64,000 bases of DNA from Paenibacillus rigui (GCF_002234615.1 NZ_NMQW01000050.1:16793-80792); one strand, 5' to 3'. Counted from the first letter of the stretch, positions 15,940 to 26,050 are shown. Translations and numbers: made by a program. Notes: a model not told the origin generated them from the sequence alone.

Positions 15940-18129
15940 ATGAAAAATGTTATCGGCAACCGACTTGCACAATGGTGTTTCTTACTTGTACTAGCCGGCG
16001 GCACCGCGTTTGTAAGCCAAGCCCTGCTCGGCACAAGCACCGGCACCGCACCCGAGACCGCTTCGTTGGTATCCGGCTCATGGGTGGCTGCCAAAGGCTC
16101 CGGCGCCCTCGGCTCCATTCCGCTGCGCCCTGTCACCATGACCTCCCCCTCCTTGAAAGGGGAGCCGGATTTTCTGACGTATGCCAAGGATTTATCGTTT
16201 GCCGACGGATCCTCCCTCGGTCTGCAGCAAGCCCTGCCCGTCTCATCTCGGGTGCTCGCCCCTGCGGGAGCCGCCCAGTCCCCTGCACCGCCCAGCCTGC
16301 CGGCCAAGCCGGTGGAGAAGCCCGCTCCCACTCCGCTCAGCAACCGCATCGTAGAATATCACTTAAACGTGGAGCTGGATGCTCAGGGCAAGCTGCTGAA
16401 CGGCACCTCCTCCCTCACCTGGAAAAACCCTGGAAGCGTGCCGGTGCAGGAGCTGTATTTTCACCTGTATCCGAACGCATTTGAATCGAAAAAAACGACC
16501 TTCATGGAAGAGTCCGGAGGCAAGCTGCGCAACGACAAGAGCCATGACGGCAGCCTGGGCGGGATGACGGTCAGCAGCATGAAAACGCTGGATGGTGAAG
16601 AGCTCGCCTCCAAAATGGAATATGTTCAGCCGGATGACGCGAATAAAAATGATCGCACCTTAATGAAGGTCACACTTCCGAAAGCCGTCAACCCAGGAGA
16701 GAAGATCACCCTGAATACGGCATTTCAGGTGAAGCTGCCCGCCGTCTTTGCCCGGATGGGGTATGCCGACGACTTCGTGATGGCCGGCCAATGGTTCCCG
16801 AAAATTGCGGTGTACGAGCCGACAGGCGTCAGAGGCCGGACCGTGGAAGGCTGGAATTTGCATCAATATCACGGCAACTCTGAATTTTATGCGGATTTCG
16901 GCATTTATGACGTGCGGATTAAAGTCCCGACCAACTACACGGTAGCGGCAACCGGGTTCCCGTTGAAGCCGCCTGCCGATGACGGCAAGGTCAAAACGTA
17001 TGCCTTCTATTCGGATGACGTGCATGATTTTGCCTGGGCCGCTTCCCCTAACTTCGTGTATTACGAGGAGCCGTACGCCACGCAGCAAATACCGGGAGTA
17101 CGCATCAAGCTGTACCTTGATCCGAAGCACGAGAACCTGAAGGCCCGTTACATGACTGCCGCCAAAAAAGCGCTCGCCCGCTACTCGCAGTGGTACGGCA
17201 GCTATCCGTACTCCACCCTATCCATCGTCATCCCTCCGGAAAATGGCAACGGGGCTGGGGGAATGGAATATCCGACCCTGATCACCGGCTGGGGAGCAGC
17301 TGAGGACAACCCCGATCTGGAGCTTGAACGGGTCATTGTCCATGAGATCGGCCATCAATACTGGTATGGCATGGTCGCGAGCAACGAATTCGAGGAAGCC
17401 TGGCTGGACGAGGGGTTCACTTCTTATGCGGAAGACCGGCTGATGGAGCTGGAGTACGGCGTAAAGTCGAATTTGACGGTAGAGTCCAGCTACATAACAT
17501 CCCCCGAAGCGCTGAAGCAGGACTCCTGGAACTACGGGAAGCATGACGAGTACGCAGAAAACGTATATACCCGCGCCAAGCTGGTTCTGAAGTCGATTGA
17601 GCGTCAAATAGGAACAGATGTGATGGACCGTGTGCTTAAAACCTACTTCCAGCGCTGGAAATTCAAGCATCCGACAACAGCCGATTTCCAGAAGGTGCTG
17701 GAGGATACGACCAAGACGAGCTGGGCCGAGTTTTTCGAGCAATATGTGTACAGCGGCTTCATGGTCGACTACGGCATCACCAGCATTCAGTCCAAAAAGG
17801 TGACGAGCGACGGCCAGTCTCTGTATGAGAATACGATACGTATTCAAAAGCATGGGGGCACGTATCATGCGGTGCCGATCCGGTTCCATTTTGCAGACGG
17901 CTCGCAGATCGATAAAATGTGGGACGGCATTGATTCGGACGTCCAATTCAAGCTGATGCATCAAGCCCCGATTCAATGGGTCGCGATTGATCCGCAGCAC
18001 ACGATTGTATTGGAGAATAAACGCATTAACAGCTTTATGAAAACGAATGTCGATCCGAAGCTATCCGTACGCTGGAATTTGGGTGTCGTGAAATTTATGG
18101 AGACCTTGTTTGGATGGGTCGCCTGGTAA
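15940..18129 (+). CDS. M1 family zinc metallopeptidase, exported or membrane-anchored
   Basis: A 729-residue protein with an N-terminal hydrophobic helix (about 11-28, signal or anchor) and a Pro/Ala-rich linker to residue 130. An M1 aminopeptidase-like domain follows. The zinc site is H468-E-I-G-H472, with the third ligand E491 in W-L-D-E-G. The substrate-loop motif is G-A-G-G-M-E-Y-P, a variant of the G-A-M-E-N motif of aminopeptidases. It likely acts outside the membrane on peptides. ATG 15940 is eight bases after CGGGGTG; the GTG one codon earlier is less well spaced. A polytopic membrane gene starts 15 bases downstream, probably in the same operon. Confidence 0.9.
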   Translation: MKNVIGNRLAQWCFLLVLAGGTAFVSQALLGTSTGTAPETASLVSGSWVAAKGSGALGSIPLRPVTMTSPSLKGEPDFLTYAKDLSFADGSSLGLQQALPVSSRVLAPAGAAQSPAPPSLPAKPVEKPAPTPLSNRIVEYHLNVELDAQGKLLNGTSSLTWKNPGSVPVQELYFHLYPNAFESKKTTFMEESGGKLRNDKSHDGSLGGMTVSSMKTLDGEELASKMEYVQPDDANKNDRTLMKVTLPKAVNPGEKITLNTAFQVKLPAVFARMGYADDFVMAGQWFPKIAVYEPTGVRGRTVEGWNLHQYHGNSEFYADFGIYDVRIKVPTNYTVAATGFPLKPPADDGKVKTYAFYSDDVHDFAWAASPNFVYYEEPYATQQIPGVRIKLYLDPKHENLKARYMTAAKKALARYSQWYGSYPYSTLSIVIPPENGNGAGGMEYPTLITGWGAAEDNPDLELERVIVHEIGHQYWYGMVASNEFEEAWLDEGFTSYAEDRLMELEYGVKSNLTVESSYITSPEALKQDSWNYGKHDEYAENVYTRAKLVLKSIERQIGTDVMDRVLKTYFQRWKFKHPTTADFQKVLEDTTKTSWAEFFEQYVYSGFMVDYGITSIQSKKVTSDGQSLYENTIRIQKHGGTYHAVPIRFHFADGSQIDKMWDGIDSDVQFKLMHQAPIQWVAIDPQHTIVLENKRINSFMKTNVDPKLSVRWNLGVVKFMETLFGWVAW

Positions 18130-18144
18130 AGGAGGGAGCGTATC

Positions 18145-18960
18145 ATGTGGAAGCTATTGAAAACCGGCCTGGCCATAGCTTGGTACCAGCCTTTTGCAGT
18201 ATGTACGCTGTTCGTCTACAATCTGCTGTGGGGCCTGCTGCTATATAAGCTGGTCCGCTCCGTCGCCGTCCCTTTGCTCCACCGTTACCCCGGACAAGAG
18301 CTATCTCGTGAAGCCGTGCAGTTGTTCTGGGTCGAGGGACAGTTCCAAATCACCAAAACCGACCTGATCCATTCTTATTTATGGTGGGGGCTGGGCTTGC
18401 TCGTCGCGCGGATGCTGCTCAGTCCGATGCTCAATGCCGGGGTTTACTACTCCCTCCATCATCAGGAGCTGAATGCCGGTTATCGGTTTGTCCGCGGCGT
18501 TCGCAAGCTGACGCTTCCTTTCCTCGGGTTGTATGTCGTGCAGATGGCCTTAACCCTAGCTCCCCTCTACTTCCTGTATACCCGGGGGGCCGGAAGCTTT
18601 CAGCATCATACTTCACTGGAGGGCTTCGCCTGGGATATACTTCCCCTCCTGGGAGGCTTCCTGCTCTACAATTTCCTGCTGCAGACCTTATTCATGCACC
18701 TGCAGATCGGCATGGTCAGCGAAAAGCCGCTTTCGTTCTCTATGGTTTTGCTGCTCCGCAACGCAGTAACCGCTGTACTGCTGGCCGCAGTCATCGTACT
18801 CATTACACTGATCTTATCCGCCGCCGTCATGACGTCCGCGATGATTTGGGCCGGCTTCGCTACGCTGCTCGGCTTCCAGCTGTACCGTTTCCTTCATATG
18901 TTTTGTAAAATGTGGTCCATTACGGCGCAATATGCGATCTGGAATGCGAAAAGCGAGTAA
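18145..18960 (+). CDS. Polytopic membrane protein, unknown function
   Basis: A 271-residue protein with about six hydrophobic segments, near 16-38, 76-95, 120-143, 158-176, 195-225 and 228-250, and no domain I recognise. GGAGGGAG precedes the ATG. It lies 15 bases after the M1 peptidase gene and ends before a strong terminator, so the two form a transcript. A partner or membrane accessory of the peptidase is possible but is only inferred from position. Confidence 0.75.
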   Translation: MWKLLKTGLAIAWYQPFAVCTLFVYNLLWGLLLYKLVRSVAVPLLHRYPGQELSREAVQLFWVEGQFQITKTDLIHSYLWWGLGLLVARMLLSPMLNAGVYYSLHHQELNAGYRFVRGVRKLTLPFLGLYVVQMALTLAPLYFLYTRGAGSFQHHTSLEGFAWDILPLLGGFLLYNFLLQTLFMHLQIGMVSEKPLSFSMVLLLRNAVTAVLLAAVIVLITLILSAAVMTSAMIWAGFATLLGFQLYRFLHMFCKMWSITAQYAIWNAKSE

Positions 18961-19458
18961 GGGAGTAAATGCAGAGGAAATTTAATTTGATGGTGGGCAC
19001 TCGACTTGAAGCTTTAGCGAGGCGGAAGCTTTCGTGAAGCTCAAGCCTGCAGCTGGCAGTAGCAATAAGGCTATAATAACAAGGTAAGGCCGTCCGGGTT
19101 CGGGCGGTCTTTTTTTGACGAGCAAAAAAAATAGGTTCTCTGACAAACATACAGGATCGCTTATAAAGTGCCAATCCCCTCGAACACTTCCCCCGACATT
19201 CGGTATGCAAAATCCTCATTCATTTCTTTAAAAGGATGTCATTCCTAGCCAAATTTTGTCGAACTCGATTAAAGGAATGTCTTCTTCCGGTCGATAAATA
19301 AAACGGTGACGAAGGAAAAAGCCTTATTCTTACGGGATTCGCATGCCTTCTTCAAAAGGTTTCACATTATCGCTTTAAATTTGTGAACAATTTGTGACAA
19401 CGGCAGGAAAATAGCGGTAAAGATCGAATTGTAGTAGTCGAAACAAAATAAACGTACA
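18961..19458. other. Long non-coding gap with one terminator
   Basis: About 500 bases without a credible gene. The first third holds the terminator at 19087-19117. The rest is AT-richer DNA that must carry the promoter of the riboswitch-led gene. I could not pick a convincing -35/-10 pair, and short frames here lack binding sites. Confidence 0.6.
19087..19117 (+). terminator. Intrinsic terminator after the M1 peptidase operon
   Basis: GGCCGTCCGGG, loop TT, CGGGCGGTC, then seven T. Confidence 0.85.
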
Positions 19459-19577
19459 TATTGCCGAATTTCCACAGATTGGAAAACGGGGGATCCACAC
19501 CCGGGTGAATTGATCTCGCAACAGAGTGATCATAGGGAACCTTCAACCGAACCCTTAAGCTAACCTCGTAGGCACCG
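19459..19577 (+). ncRNA. Cyclic di-AMP riboswitch (ydaO/yuaA class)
   Basis: Conserved blocks of the ydaO aptamer occur in order: TTGCCGAA at the 5' stem, AACGGGGGA, a CCGGGTGAAT block, AGGGAACCTTC, then GCTAACCTCG and GGCA closing the P1 stem with TTGCC. Family knowledge: this aptamer binds c-di-AMP and usually turns expression off, often ahead of potassium transporters and cell-wall hydrolases. Here it precedes an NlpC/P60 hydrolase. Only a few bases separate P1 from the GGAAGGGGA ribosome binding site, and no terminator hairpin lies between. Control by translation or by a change within P1 is therefore likely (inference). Confidence 0.93.
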
Positions 19578-19593
19578 GAAGGGGACAATTTCA

Positions 19594-20064
19594 TTGAAAA
19601 GGTTTTTTGGTTTTGCCGTATCCGTGGCATTGTTTTGCAGTGTTCAAGTAGGAAGCGCTTTTGCTGAAACACCGTTGAGCCAAGCTGTGAACGAAGAGTT
19701 GGGTGCCCCTTACAAATGGGCTGGCACTACAGCGAAAGGCTTCGACTGCTCCGGCTACACTTCCTTCGTGTTCGACAAGTTTGGCATCGATCTGCCGCAC
19801 ACATCGGCAGGACAAGCTACACTTGGCACAACAATCAGCCAGGATCAGCTCCGCCCAGGCGATCTCGTGTTCTTCAACACGGGCGGCAAAGGAATTTCGC
19901 ATGTGGGCATTTACGTTGGTAACGGAAAAATGTATCACTCCGCAACCAATCAAGGTGTCATCGTAACTAGCCTTAGCGAGTCCTACTACGCAAAGCGTTA
20001 CGTCACCGCCAAACGGATTTTGTCAGACGACCAGTTCGAACAGCTGATGACTGACAATTCCTAA
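19594..20064 (+). CDS. NlpC/P60 family cell-wall endopeptidase, secreted
   Basis: A 156-residue protein with a signal peptide (M-K-R-F-F-G-F... ending A-F-A near residue 24) and one NlpC/P60 domain. The Cys/His/His triad is visible: C52 in D-C-S-G-Y, H103 in S-H-V-G-I-Y and H115 in Y-H-S-A. The family cleaves gamma-D-Glu-diaminopimelate-type bonds in peptidoglycan stem peptides. There is no binding domain such as LysM or SH3, so this is a compact hydrolase. The start is TTG at 19594, eight bases after GGAAGGGGA. Expression should follow c-di-AMP through the riboswitch directly upstream, linking wall cleavage to osmotic or wall signalling. Confidence 0.93.
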   Translation: MKRFFGFAVSVALFCSVQVGSAFAETPLSQAVNEELGAPYKWAGTTAKGFDCSGYTSFVFDKFGIDLPHTSAGQATLGTTISQDQLRPGDLVFFNTGGKGISHVGIYVGNGKMYHSATNQGVIVTSLSESYYAKRYVTAKRILSDDQFEQLMTDNS

Positions 20065-20143
20065 ACGAGAAGTAGGACCAGTTTCTATAGCTCGGTTCCA
20101 ACCAACGTATTAGAACGCTTCAATGGAATGATCCTTATCAATG

Positions 20144-20206
20144 GCCCTCAGTGATTGCACCGTCACGCCCCTGGCGTTCGGACAAGCCTGAGGGCTTTCT
20201 TTCTCT
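20144..20206 (+). terminator. Intrinsic terminator of the NlpC/P60 gene
   Basis: GCCCTCAG (20144-20151) pairs exactly with CTGAGGGC (20188-20195) around a long loop, followed by TTTCTTTCT. Confidence 0.6.
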
Positions 20207-20313
20207 CCAGCTTCTATTTCTATTTGGACTCATTACCCTTATATGCCATAATGCGAATCAATGGATGCCCGAATTACTGGTAACATTCATTCCCCGGAAG
20301 GAGCGGCCTGACC

Positions 20314-21699
20314 ATGATTTTATTCGTGCACCGCAAGGATCTGCGGGTCGACGATCTGCCGGCGTGGGATGCCATCCGCGCCCGCGGCAAGCAAAGCCTG
20401 CATGTGCTCATTCTGGACCCGTTCCTGCTGAAACGGGAACGCCATCTGGAGCACAGCGGGATCAACTTCCTGCAGCATGCCGCCCGGCTGCAGAAGCTGT
20501 ACCAGGCAGCCGGCCAGCGGCTGCACGTGCTCTACGGCGAGCCGGCAGCGGTGGTGAGCGGGCTTCTCGCGTCGCATCCGGTGGAGGAGCTCGTGTTCCA
20601 CGAGGACTTCACCCCCTATGCTACGCATCGTGACCGGCAGCTGCGCGCAACAGCGGAGGCTGCCGGGGTGGCCGTCACCGCGTACGACGAGCAGAGCTTG
20701 GTCGACCTGCGCGAGTTCCAGCGCGGGTCGGGGCGCAGCGAGCCGTACAAGGTGTTCACGCCCTTTTACCGGAAGTGGAGCGACTATCTGCTCCACTTCT
20801 ACCGCCCCGCGTCGGCCGTGCACGTACGCGAGCTCGCTACGGCGGAGCTTCACCCCTCCGCCGCCGAGGCCTTTGCGCTGCCGCCGGAGCTGGCGGCGAG
20901 CCTGGCCGCAAGCCGCGGCGCGGAAGCCGGGCACGCCGGCGGATCCACGGCGCTGGCGCCGGATCCGCACCGCGTGCTGGGCGGCTTCCTCGCGGAGCGG
21001 CTGCGCAGCTACGCCGACGGGCGCGACCGGTTCGCGCACGAGGCGACGAGCCGGCTGAGCCGGCACGTCAACGTCGGCGCAATCTCCGTGCGCGCCGTGT
21101 ACGAGGCGCTGCTGGCCCACCCGCAGCGGGAGGCATGGCTGCGCCAGCTCGCCTGGCGCGACTTTTACATCTACCAGGCGCGGCTCGACGCCCACTTTTT
21201 CACGTACGAGAAGCGCTACGATTTGTCCACGCTCGACAACCGCCATTTTCAGGCCTGGTGTGAGGCGCGCACCGGCATTCCTATCATCGACGCAGCGATG
21301 ACCGAGCTCAACACGACCGGATGGATGCCGAACCGGTTGCGGATGGTCACCGCGATGTTTCTGACCAAAAACCTGCTGTGCCCTTTCCCCTACGGAGAAC
21401 AATACTTTCGTTACAAGCTGAGCGATTACGATAATACGCTGAACCGCGGAGGCTGGCTCTGGTGCGCCTCGCTCGGCTTCGATGCGGCGCCTTACTTCCG
21501 GATCATGAACCCCGTCACACAATCGGAGACACATGACCCGGAGGGGACCTACATTCGCCGCTGGCTTCCGGAGCTGGCTCATTTGCCGGATAAAACCATC
21601 CACCGGCCGCAGTTGCACGCCATTGTAGACCTTAAAACGTCGAGGACCCAAGCGATTGACGTATACCGAGGGCTTCTGCACAGCTGGACTGACGCTTAA
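20314..21699 (+). CDS. phrB: Deoxyribodipyrimidine photolyase
   Basis: A 461-residue DNA photolyase of the cryptochrome/photolyase family that uses light and FAD to split cyclobutane pyrimidine dimers. The N-terminal alpha/beta domain starts V-H-R-K-D-L-R-V-D-D. The C-terminal FAD domain has W-R-D-F-Y, the G-W-M-P-N-R-L-R-M-V segment, N-R-G-G-W-L-W-C-A-S and P-Y-F-R-I-M-N-P. The usual signature has N-x-G-G-W-Q-W; here the Gln is Leu, which may alter spectral or repair properties. The 20.8-21.2 kb part is strikingly GC-rich. AAGGAG precedes the ATG by ten bases. A single gene with its own terminator. Confidence 0.93.
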   Translation: MILFVHRKDLRVDDLPAWDAIRARGKQSLHVLILDPFLLKRERHLEHSGINFLQHAARLQKLYQAAGQRLHVLYGEPAAVVSGLLASHPVEELVFHEDFTPYATHRDRQLRATAEAAGVAVTAYDEQSLVDLREFQRGSGRSEPYKVFTPFYRKWSDYLLHFYRPASAVHVRELATAELHPSAAEAFALPPELAASLAASRGAEAGHAGGSTALAPDPHRVLGGFLAERLRSYADGRDRFAHEATSRLSRHVNVGAISVRAVYEALLAHPQREAWLRQLAWRDFYIYQARLDAHFFTYEKRYDLSTLDNRHFQAWCEARTGIPIIDAAMTELNTTGWMPNRLRMVTAMFLTKNLLCPFPYGEQYFRYKLSDYDNTLNRGGWLWCASLGFDAAPYFRIMNPVTQSETHDPEGTYIRRWLPELAHLPDKTIHRPQLHAIVDLKTSRTQAIDVYRGLLHSWTDA

Positions 21700-21709
21700 C
21701 CATGTCAAA

Positions 21710-21764
21710 AAGAACCTGGCCCCGTCAGCTCAAAGCGCACGGGGCCAGGTTCATTGCTTTTTTT
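21710..21764. terminator. Strong bidirectional terminator
   Basis: A 14-bp stem GAACCTGGCCCCGT / ACGGGGCCAGGTTC has an A5 tract before it and T7 shortly after it. It separates the convergent photolyase and SLH genes. Confidence 0.85.
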
Positions 21765-21829
21765 ACATCTAGTAACTTACGTACTACTTAGACCAGGCTT
21801 ATATTTCCAGCACCATGGTTGCGTCCGCT

Positions 21830-24082
21830 TCAGTTCTTCTTTGCGTTCAATCGAATCTGAGGCATTTTAACTGTACCCTGAGCTGTTACTTCAAAGGAAC
21901 CGGTTGTCACGCTGTCGTAGCCATCCTTGGAAGCTGTGATGGTATATATGCCTTCCGGCAAATTAAACAATAGGTAGTTCCCGTAAGCATCGGTATCCAT
22001 TGTATAGGTTGCTTGACCTACCGTTGTGATGTGTACACCGCCCAATCCCGAAGAGCCAGCGGCTGCTACGTTGCCGTAAACAAGTGTGGCTGCCATCGCT
22101 CTGTCCAGCGCATAGGTGCCGGGACGGATATTCACGTAAATCGGTGTATCCCCCACTGCATACCCATTCTTTGTAAATTGGAATCTGTAGTGCATCCATG
22201 GCTGCAGGTTCACGCTGTATTGCCCATTGTCATCGGTCATCAGCTGTTGGACAAGCGTCTCCTTCGTGCTGGTCATTTGATAAACATTTATTGCTACGCT
22301 ACCTTGCTTCAAGCCTGTACCGTATTCGTACACTGTACCGCTCACTGTGGCGGGCAACGGCTTCATATATACCGTAACTCTCGTTTCTTTTCCTTCTATG
22401 ATTTCGAATGGAGTGGACACTGCATCATTGTAGCCTTTTGCAGTCACTGTGGCCGTTCCCGTTCCTACAGGCAAATCGATGAAGTAGGCTCCATCTACAT
22501 TGCTTTCTTCCGTAAACGTCTCATTATTGATCGTGACCGTCACAATAGCACCGAACACCCGCTGGATACTTCCAATGGAATTGTCTCTCGCTCCAAGAAG
22601 CAGTGCTGTATGGTACAGTTCCATTGCTTCCATTGAGATGGTTTGACCTGTAATTACAGCAGTCGCTGAAAAAGTGCCTCGCGGTAAATATCCATTACCC
22701 TGATAAGTGAAATAATAAGATCCGGGTACCAGATTGAGGCTGTATTGTCCGTTCGCATCTGTTGTCACAGTGGTAATAAGCGTCTCGGGAGCCGAAGGCT
22801 TGCTGTACACGGATACCGTCACCCCAGATGCGCCTTTATTTACTGCACCGTTCCTGCTGAGCTTTGCATCGTATACATATCCCGTGACCGTTCCTGTGCC
22901 CGATGAAGAACTATGATGATTATTGCTGCCTGAAGAGCCGGAGCCTCCGCCCGTACCTCCACCTACAGCACCTTCCCCGTTTACATTGCCCGGCTGTTTT
23001 TCAAAAGTCGTTCCTTTGCCCGTATCGTTCAAAGTAACGATCTCGATCGTTCCTTGGCCTTTAAATGTAATGACATTATTTATGATGGCATTGTTGATAA
23101 CGGCATAAATACTCAACTCTACTTGAGCTTGAGTTTGTGCGATAAATTCCTGTACTCTTGTCGTCCCTTCCAATACGATACGAACCAGGCTAAGCTTTTT
23201 GTTTACAATTACTTTCCCCAGCATGGAATCCTTAAAATGAACGGAATTCGCTCCGCCCCCGTTGATCGTTGTCGTTCCTTTAACGGTTACGTTCGTTAAA
23301 AAAACGTCTCCTTCCTGAATTCCACTTGCCAACAGCAAGTTCCCTTCAATCACGGTATTTTGCAATTTGACGCCGGACACTTCAATGACGACATTGCCGG
23401 AAATCGTCTGCTGTCCCGATTCAGGTCCGTAGGTTCCTTCCCGGTTGTACACCACCTCGGCGGTTCGCCCCGCCAATGCACGATCCAGCATTACCACCGC
23501 TTCAGCCCGTGTAATTTCTTTCTTAGGCTTAAACGATGTATCAGTATAGCCTTCTACGATTTTTTGAGCTGCAGTGGCTTCTACAGCGGCCTTACTCCAA
23601 GCTGCCACCTGGTCTCCATCAGTAAAAGCATTCCCGGCTCCCGTGTAGGAAGAGGTATCCAGCTTCAACAAACGGGAGATCATGACTACAGCTTCCTCCC
23701 GGTTGATGGCTTTCATTGACCGGATCGTATGGTCCTCATAGCCTTCAATATAGCCCGCTCCTAGTGCTACTCGCACATCTGTGTAGTTCCAATCCGATGA
23801 TTTCAAATCGGTAAAGTACACATCCGATGTTACACTCAGGCCGAAGGAACGATTCACAAGCGCCATAAATTCGGCACGCGTAATTGCATGGTCCGGTTTA
23901 AAGGAACCATCCTCATAGCCTTGAATTCTGTTCTTAACTATCCAATCGGTCAATGGTTTCTCTGCCCAGTGACCTTTCACATCAGATAACTCTTCCGCAC
24001 CATAGACCATGCCAAAGGATGACACGATCAAACACAGGGTAAGGAGCAGAGTCGTCCCTTTTCTGATCAACCCATTAAACAT
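21830..24082 (-). CDS. S-layer homology (SLH) domain surface protein with carboxypeptidase-regulatory-like repeats
   Basis: A 750-residue secreted protein. After a signal peptide (about 1-29) come three SLH domains (about 30-75, 88-130 and 150-200). Each has the F-x-P/S-x-x-x-I-T/N-R-E/A-E core, for example I-T-R-A-E-F and I-T-R-A-E-A. SLH domains anchor proteins to pyruvylated wall polymers. A beta-rich middle (about 210-350) has short repeated V-x-x-x-x-I-x-G strands. A Gly/Ser/His linker (about 365-395) leads to about four carboxypeptidase-D-regulatory-like modules with the D-A-N-G-Q-Y-S-L and D-D-N-G-Q-Y-S-V pattern. No enzyme domain is seen; an adhesive or structural wall role is inferred. 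GGAGGT precedes the ATG. Confidence 0.9.
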   Translation of the reverse strand: MFNGLIRKGTTLLLTLCLIVSSFGMVYGAEELSDVKGHWAEKPLTDWIVKNRIQGYEDGSFKPDHAITRAEFMALVNRSFGLSVTSDVYFTDLKSSDWNYTDVRVALGAGYIEGYEDHTIRSMKAINREEAVVMISRLLKLDTSSYTGAGNAFTDGDQVAAWSKAAVEATAAQKIVEGYTDTSFKPKKEITRAEAVVMLDRALAGRTAEVVYNREGTYGPESGQQTISGNVVIEVSGVKLQNTVIEGNLLLASGIQEGDVFLTNVTVKGTTTINGGGANSVHFKDSMLGKVIVNKKLSLVRIVLEGTTRVQEFIAQTQAQVELSIYAVINNAIINNVITFKGQGTIEIVTLNDTGKGTTFEKQPGNVNGEGAVGGGTGGGSGSSGSNNHHSSSSGTGTVTGYVYDAKLSRNGAVNKGASGVTVSVYSKPSAPETLITTVTTDANGQYSLNLVPGSYYFTYQGNGYLPRGTFSATAVITGQTISMEAMELYHTALLLGARDNSIGSIQRVFGAIVTVTINNETFTEESNVDGAYFIDLPVGTGTATVTAKGYNDAVSTPFEIIEGKETRVTVYMKPLPATVSGTVYEYGTGLKQGSVAINVYQMTSTKETLVQQLMTDDNGQYSVNLQPWMHYRFQFTKNGYAVGDTPIYVNIRPGTYALDRAMAATLVYGNVAAAGSSGLGGVHITTVGQATYTMDTDAYGNYLLFNLPEGIYTITASKDGYDSVTTGSFEVTAQGTVKMPQIRLNAKKN

Positions 24083-24271
24083 GTGAGAAATCTACCTCCA
24101 AATGAATACGTTCTATTAAGTCGATTACTTGCTTACTTGCCTGAACCCGGACCATATCAAGCCGGTTACTGGATTCGACAAAAAGCAGCTTTGCCAATAT
24201 ATCAAATATTTACAAAATAATCTATATTTTAGTACAAATATCCTAGAATAAATGTTTCCGAGTACACGGAA

Positions 24272-26050
24272 TCAAGCAATCTTGAATTGCGAGAGCAGCC
24301 GCTGCATTTCGTCGGCCATTTCAGAGAGCGATTCCGCCGAGGCCTGTACCTCTCCGGTTGTTTGCAGCTGTCCTTCTGCAGAAGTGGATACGTGCTGCGA
24401 GGATGCCGCCGTTTCCTTGGCAATGTAAGCAACCTGCTGCACCGCAGCGGTGATTTGCTGGGCACCGGCTGAGATTTCCTCCGAGGTTGCCGCCATTTCC
24501 TGAATTTGTGAAGCAATATGCGAGGTCGATTTCAGAATCCGGTCGAAGTTTTGCTCCGTTTCCTTAACCAACTCAATCCCTGTGCTAACTTCGGTCTTCA
24601 CTCTGCTCATCGCTTCACCGGAGCTGCGGATGCTGGCCTGAATTTCATGCAGCAGCTGACCGATCTCTTCTGAAGAGCTGCCCGATTGCTCGGCCAGCTT
24701 ACGTACCTCCGCAGCGACTACGGCAAAGCCTCTCCCCTGCTCCCCAGCGCGAGCCGCTTCGATTGCAGCGTTGAGCGCCAGCAAATTCGTCTGCTGGGCA
24801 ACGTCTTGAATCGCTTGAAGGATGCTTCCGATCTGCTTGGATTTACTTTCCAGAAGCCCAATTACCTCATCGGTTTCATGAACCGAGGAATGGATGGATT
24901 GCATTTGGTGAACCGTGTTCTGAACAGATGCCTCACCGGTTTCCGCCTGCTGCTTCGTCCATTCAACCGATTCTGCAATGGTGGAGGCACTCTCCGCCAT
25001 GCGGCTGATCCCTGCACCGACTTCTTCCATGGAACGGGACGTTTCTTCCATCGTCAACGTTTGCTGATCTGCCCCCGTCGCCACTTCCTTCACTGTAGAA
25101 GCGATTTGCGCGGAAGCCTGCTGCATCTCGCCGGAGCTTGATTTGAGCTGGTCGGCCGACACCGTGACCAGTTGGGCATGTCCATTGATATTTTCAATCA
25201 TTTGACGCATATGATCGCTCATTTTAGTGAAGGCAATGCTTAGCTCTCCAATTTCATCGTGACGCGAGAGCACCTTACTGCGCACGGACAAATCTCCTGC
25301 GGAGATCCGGTTGGCGACGGCCCCCATCTCCTTCAACGGCTTGGAAACATGCTGGGCAATGACGAAAGAAATAGTCAAGCCCGCCAACACAGCAATAATA
25401 CTTAACGTTATCACCCATACCATGCCTGAGCTGTAAGATTGTATCAATTCCTCACCCCATCCGTTCGCATTCGTCTGGATGTTGCGGGTAAGTACGTCAA
25501 TAACATAACTGCAGCCGCTCAACGATTCGTCCGCCCTTTGGATCATCTGCATCCCTTCCGGGCTATGCTTTTGAGCAGTGGTCAATATAAGAGGGAATTG
25601 CTTGGCGTAAGCCTCCCACTTCTCATTAAACAGCTTGACCAGATTCCTGTCCGCATCCGTAACGGCTATTTTCGCAAGGTTTTGCGACCGGCCTTGAATA
25701 CTGGTGAACAAAGCCTGGGCCTTGTCCGGCTGGGAAACGACTTCCCCGTTGGAACCTGCTATCGAGCCCATATCCTCCTGCACCGGCTTTTCCTGCAAAT
25801 TCAATTGAATGCGCAGCATCAAATCGTCCAGTTCCTTCAAATCATAATTCAAATTCCCCAGCATAATGACGTTAGGCAGACCGCTATCCGTCGTTTGCTT
25901 CGACTTTTCCCCCATCGTGCTCATCCTTGTAATCGCCGTTACACTGATAATAGATAACAGCAGCAAGACGACAACAAAGCTCGCTAACAGCTTTTTGAAC
26001 AGGGTAAGCTTGAAATTCAACTTCAAATTGATCCTTGATTTCAACTCCAT
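24272..26050 (-). CDS. Methyl-accepting chemotaxis protein
   Basis: A 592-residue chemoreceptor. Membrane helices lie at about 20-42 and 212-235, enclosing an external helical sensor of about 170 residues (four-helix-bundle type, no Cache motif seen). A HAMP domain follows ([17 protein letters not shown]), then the signalling rod. The hairpin tip that contacts CheA/CheW is [21 protein letters not shown] is eight bases before the ATG. A weak hairpin TTCCG/CGGAA at 24256-24271 follows the stop. No che genes are in the window. The ligand is unknown. Confidence 0.93.
   Translation of the reverse strand: MELKSRINLKLNFKLTLFKKLLASFVVVLLLLSIISVTAITRMSTMGEKSKQTTDSGLPNVIMLGNLNYDLKELDDLMLRIQLNLQEKPVQEDMGSIAGSNGEVVSQPDKAQALFTSIQGRSQNLAKIAVTDADRNLVKLFNEKWEAYAKQFPLILTTAQKHSPEGMQMIQRADESLSGCSYVIDVLTRNIQTNANGWGEELIQSYSSGMVWVITLSIIAVLAGLTISFVIAQHVSKPLKEMGAVANRISAGDLSVRSKVLSRHDEIGELSIAFTKMSDHMRQMIENINGHAQLVTVSADQLKSSSGEMQQASAQIASTVKEVATGADQQTLTMEETSRSMEEVGAGISRMAESASTIAESVEWTKQQAETGEASVQNTVHQMQSIHSSVHETDEVIGLLESKSKQIGSILQAIQDVAQQTNLLALNAAIEAARAGEQGRGFAVVAAEVRKLAEQSGSSSEEIGQLLHEIQASIRSSGEAMSRVKTEVSTGIELVKETEQNFDRILKSTSHIASQIQEMAATSEEISAGAQQITAAVQQVAYIAKETAASSQHVSTSAEGQLQTTGEVQASAESLSEMADEMQRLLSQFKIA

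Noticed and set aside
20320..21708. A 462-codon reverse frame opposite photolyase
   Set aside because: It is a shadow produced by GC-rich codons of the photolyase gene, with no ribosome binding site and no recognisable motif.
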